Virus record (IMG/VR): IMGVR_UViG_3300037563_000264
Span: 1 to 34,039 of that record
Reading direction: 5' to 3' (one strand)
Length of the DNA: 34,039 nt
Source of the DNA: a virus
The position numbers and the translations under genes were made by a program. Within the stretch, counting starts at the first letter, position 1; each line of letters begins with the position of its first letter. The notes below the pieces were generated by a model. The model worked only from the letters and a program-made list of their open reading frames with translations, did not search any database and was not told the origin of the DNA. Shown here piece by piece: positions 31,563 through 34,039 of the stretch.

Positions 31563-31713
31563 TAAAAGTAGGGCAAAGTTCAAGGCAGTTGGTTTCGAAT
31601 TAGAAACAGCAAGTTTACTTGGTAAGGTTGATTCCGGTACCTGTTTTGCAACAATAAGAATACCACTCCAAATGGAGATAAGAGAGGTAGTAGATGTCGT
31701 GTCAGAACTGTGA
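31516..31713 (+). CDS. Small unknown protein, 65 aa
   Basis: A 65-residue protein, MLAKEALMGVQYELCNK at the start, then strands (TCFATIRIPLQM) and a short helical end. CAGGAGG lies about 11 bases before the ATG, and the gene overlaps its upstream neighbour by 47 bases and the loader gene by 20. No family is recognised. It may be a small partner of the loader or helicase. Confidence 0.5.
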   Translation: MLAKEALMGVQYELCNKSRAKFKAVGFELETASLLGKVDSGTCFATIRIPLQMEIREVVDVVSEL

Positions 31714-32341
31714 TGACAGAGGCTATTTAACAGGATTTGATCCTGCAGGGTATGAAGTAGTTTCCTCCTTTTGTACTTGTCAAAAAGGACAAGAGGTTAA
31801 AAAACAGGTATGGGATTCAAAAATGGAAAACGCTAATATCTTCCGTCACTATTTTAATTATGAACTGCAAGGTATTCAAGAAAACACTGTAAATGCCAAA
31901 ACCAATTACTTTGTCAGCACAATGAAACAATACTCAATAGACCTCTCACATCATAAGTCAAAAGGAACAAGTTACGTAATTACAGGACCGACAAACACAG
32001 GCAAAACTTTACTTTCTTCCCTCGTATTAAAAGAGGCACTCAAAAAGAATTACACAGCCTACTATATGTTATGGTCCGACATACTTGACAAAAAATTTGA
32101 TGATGACGAAGTGATGGAAAAAGTTAAAACATCTGACTTCCTTGTAATTGATGACCTGGGTATTGATAATGTTAACAAGGAATCCCGGTACCCTGCAGTT
32201 ACGTTAGAGAACATAATTAAGACACGTTATGGAAATTTACTTCCCACATTTGTTGTTTCTAGGCTTAGTTACTCGGAACTAGTTTTAAGATTCTCAATGT
32301 TGACGACATACATTCCTACAACGAATGTAATCACTTTATAA
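31694..32341 (+). CDS. DnaC-like helicase loader (AAA+ ATPase)
   Basis: A 215-residue loader that would deliver the DnaB-like helicase to DNA. The N-terminus has a four-cysteine zinc site (Cys3, Cys6, Cys27, Cys29: CQNCDDRGY, then FCTCQKG), as in many DnaC/DnaI proteins. Walker A is GPTNTGKT (98-105) and Walker B FLVIDDLG (149-156), followed by LENIIKTRYG and sensor-like VVSRLSYSELVLRF. AGAGAGG lies 8 bases before the ATG at 31694. The DnaB-like helicase follows nine bases later, the usual loader-helicase order. Confidence 0.85.
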   Translation: MSCQNCDDRGYLTGFDPAGYEVVSSFCTCQKGQEVKKQVWDSKMENANIFRHYFNYELQGIQENTVNAKTNYFVSTMKQYSIDLSHHKSKGTSYVITGPTNTGKTLLSSLVLKEALKKNYTAYYMLWSDILDKKFDDDEVMEKVKTSDFLVIDDLGIDNVNKESRYPAVTLENIIKTRYGNLLPTFVVSRLSYSELVLRFSMLTTYIPTTNVITL

Positions 32342-32350
32342 GGCGGTACT

Positions 32351-33658
32351 ATGGATATAGAAAAAGTAGCAATTCAATATCTTTTAGTTAACCCAGATGC
32401 TATCCAAGAGTTACTTAAAAAGAATATAGGTCCGACATTTTTTGGTAATAAGAGTGCCTTCGATCTTGCAAAGATTATTTTTGACTACTACAAGAAGTAC
32501 AACAGTCTTATCACAAAGACAGTGTTAGAAACCGCATTAGACCAGATGCAAGCAGACAGAAGTATATATGATGAGTATTTTCAACCTAACGAAGAGGTAA
32601 TTGACTTAGATGTAACCTGGTTGGTTGATCAATTGCTTAACCATAAGAAGAAACTAGTTATCACACACGGTCTGACCAAGGTAATAGAAGTTATTGATGA
32701 AAAGAATATTGCGGAAGCACACAACCGGTTACTTAAAATTGTAAAAGCATTGAGTACGTTGAAGTCAAAAGATGATATGACAGTTGACTTTAATAATGAT
32801 GCAGACAGTTTGGTTCAGGAAATGTTAACAGTACGTACTGAGAAAAGAATAGAACTCGGTTTTCCAGAATTTGATGATGCCATACATGGATTAAAACCCG
32901 GTTGGTTAGTACTTCTTACCGCACGTCCTAAGGTAGGTAAGTCCCGAACACTGGTTAACTTTGCGTATAACATGGTAAAAAAGAAATGTAATGTGTTGAT
33001 CTTTAGTTTAGAAATGCCGAGAGAACAATATATAGAGATGGTTTACAGTTGTGCAGGCAAGTTAGACGCTAAACGAATAGAGACAAGAACACTTAGTGAG
33101 AAGGAGATAGAAAAGTTACGTGCCGTTAATGTTGAAATAAAAACAGAATGGGGAAAACTTACTGTTGTGGATACCATGGGTAGGGTCAATCCGAACTACA
33201 TAAAAACACGAATAGAGGAATTAGAGTTAGCAAATGGTTTGGAGTATGATGTAGTAATTGTTGACCATGCAAGTATGATGAATGCTAACTACAGGTTAGA
33301 AAGAGACGATTTAACTCAAGGAAGTATTGCTGAGGATCTTCGGGAGATTGCGAGGGAGAAAAAGAAAGTATTACTGACTGCAGTACAACGTAAACAAGAA
33401 GCCGTAAAGAAGAAAGATAGAGGTGATGACCTCTCAGGAGCAGGAGAAGATGTAGCAAGATCTGACATATGGTTTCAGACAGCAGATATACTTGTTATTC
33501 TTCACAAACCGGAAGACACCGCAAAATCTTTGAATCTGTTGCAGTACAAGATTATTTCCCGGTATTGTGATTTAGTTTCCTTCGAGTTACTTAAAGATTT
33601 TTCAATAACTAGATTGTTCTCTATGACCACATCTGGGGAACTAGACTTATGGAAATAA
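32351..33658 (+). CDS. Replicative DNA helicase, DnaB type
   Basis: A 435-residue hexameric fork helicase. The N-terminal helical domain (about 1-130) matches DnaB (AIQYLLVNPDAIQELL). The RecA-like ATPase domain follows: GFPEFDDAIHGLKPGWLVLLTA, Walker A RPKVGKS (about residue 200), FSLEMPREQ, and Walker B VVIVDHASMM. LTAVQR and the C-terminal GAGEDVARSDIWFQTADILV correspond to the later DnaB motifs. The start at 32351 has GGCGGT just upstream, a weak site, so coupling to the loader stop is likely. The primase-like gene lies in the opposite block. Confidence 0.9.
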   Translation: MDIEKVAIQYLLVNPDAIQELLKKNIGPTFFGNKSAFDLAKIIFDYYKKYNSLITKTVLETALDQMQADRSIYDEYFQPNEEVIDLDVTWLVDQLLNHKKKLVITHGLTKVIEVIDEKNIAEAHNRLLKIVKALSTLKSKDDMTVDFNNDADSLVQEMLTVRTEKRIELGFPEFDDAIHGLKPGWLVLLTARPKVGKSRTLVNFAYNMVKKKCNVLIFSLEMPREQYIEMVYSCAGKLDAKRIETRTLSEKEIEKLRAVNVEIKTEWGKLTVVDTMGRVNPNYIKTRIEELELANGLEYDVVIVDHASMMNANYRLERDDLTQGSIAEDLREIAREKKKVLLTAVQRKQEAVKKKDRGDDLSGAGEDVARSDIWFQTADILVILHKPEDTAKSLNLLQYKIISRYCDLVSFELLKDFSITRLFSMTTSGELDLWK

Positions 33659-33683
33659 AAATCTGTTTTACGAAGGGAGATGT

Positions 33684-33950
33684 ATGGAAATATTGAAAAA
33701 GTGTGCGTTTTGCGATCACCAGTTTGATCTTGAACAGGGAGGCAGACAGGTACAAACAGCTGTACACAAAACAGACAAGGTGTCATTCGACAAGTTAATG
33801 GTCTGGCAGTGTCAGGATTGTAAGACAGCAGGAAAGACAGTTACTAAGTTCGGTGCAGAGATATTTGTATCTGGAGGAACTATGGCACCTCTAGAAGACG
33901 ATTATGTAGAACACGAAGCCAAAATGAAAACTAAGGAGGTAGTAAAATGA
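33684..33950 (+). CDS. Small zinc-ribbon protein, 88 aa
   Basis: An 88-residue protein with two CxxC knuckles (KCAFC near the start, QCQDC about 35 residues later), a zinc ribbon with a 30-residue beta insert, and an acidic tail. GGGAG lies 6 bases before the ATG at 33684. Its TGA overlaps the queC start (ATGA), and the queC ribosome binding site lies in its last codons. Zinc-ribbon proteins of this size are found next to various phage genes; function unknown. Confidence 0.55.
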   Translation: MEILKKCAFCDHQFDLEQGGRQVQTAVHKTDKVSFDKLMVWQCQDCKTAGKTVTKFGAEIFVSGGTMAPLEDDYVEHEAKMKTKEVVK

Positions 33951-34039
33951 AAGTTGTAACACTTATTTCTGGAGGAGCGGATTCCAGCACACTTCTCTAC
34001 TATTTAATGTACCAACCCGAAGTAACAGAAATTGCACCG
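33947..34039 (+). CDS. queC: 7-cyano-7-deazaguanine synthase QueC, partial
   Basis: Only the first 31 codons are inside the window. They read MKVVTLISGGADSSTLLYYL, the PP-loop SGGxDS motif of QueC, which turns 7-carboxy-7-deazaguanine into preQ0 with ATP and ammonia. AAGGAGGT lies 7 bases before the ATG, and the start overlaps the stop of the zinc-ribbon gene. The motif alone also fits other PP-loop ATPases, but folE2, queD and queE in the same window make QueC the best call. A GAT-QueC fusion is excluded at the N-terminus. Confidence 0.85.
   Translation, partial: MKVVTLISGGADSSTLLYYLMYQPEVTEIAP

Noticed and set aside
1-34039. tRNA genes
   Set aside because: No cloverleaf-like sequence with GTTCRANYC was noticed; the only sizeable gap, 27729-28435, is repeat-rich and AT-rich.

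Overview
The window looks like part of a large double-stranded DNA phage genome. It is AT-rich and very gene-dense, most genes overlap or nearly touch, and most carry a strong AGGAGG-type ribosome binding site, with several GTG and TTG starts. It encodes a phage-style replication set: a PolA-family polymerase with an N-terminal uracil-DNA-glycosylase-like domain, RecA, a minimal DnaG-like primase, an SSB, a RuvC-like resolvase, a DnaC-like loader, a DnaB-like helicase and an SNF2-like helicase. PolA, RecA, a sigma-region-4-like protein and a peptidoglycan-lyase-like protein point to a bacterial host, probably Gram-positive; the host call is inference.

Layout. 1-10657 (minus strand): the start of a possible SpeD-like decarboxylase, then a run of unrecognised, mostly coiled-coil or zinc-ribbon proteins including one of 1390 residues; these may be virion or virion-associated proteins, but no standard head or tail gene is recognisable. 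10717-16384 (minus): sigma-like factor, primase, QueD, RecA, nucleoside 2-deoxyribosyltransferase-like enzyme, RuvC, SSB and a PHP-family hydrolase. 16359-27728 (minus): class III aminotransferase, ArcS-like (DUF5591) protein, UDG-PolA, phosphoribosyltransferase, FolE2, thymidylate-kinase-like enzyme, DUF366-like protein, a protein resembling 2-hydroxyacyl-CoA dehydratases without their cysteines, QueE, a zinc-ribbon protein and a lysozyme-like protein. 27729-28435 is a roughly 700-base gene-free divergent region with a decayed TnpB 3' end, an AT tract, three tandem 40-bp repeats, three 9-bp iterons, a perfect palindrome and promoter-like sites on both strands; it is a good candidate replication origin. 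28436-34039 (plus): SNF2-like helicase, three unknowns, helicase loader, DnaB-like helicase, a small zinc protein and the start of QueC.

How it works together. FolE2, QueD, QueE and QueC form the full route from GTP to preQ0 (7-cyano-7-deazaguanine). An ArcS-like protein, which in archaea acts on the preQ0 nitrile, is encoded between the DNA polymerase and a PLP aminotransferase plus PHP hydrolase, with every junction overlapping. The simplest reading is that the phage replaces or decorates guanine in its DNA with a 7-deazaguanine derivative, and that the aminotransferase and PHP enzyme may tailor it further. The inserting transglycosylase (DpdA/TGT) is not in this window, so this stays an inference. 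All family assignments come from motif recognition by eye; no database search was run.
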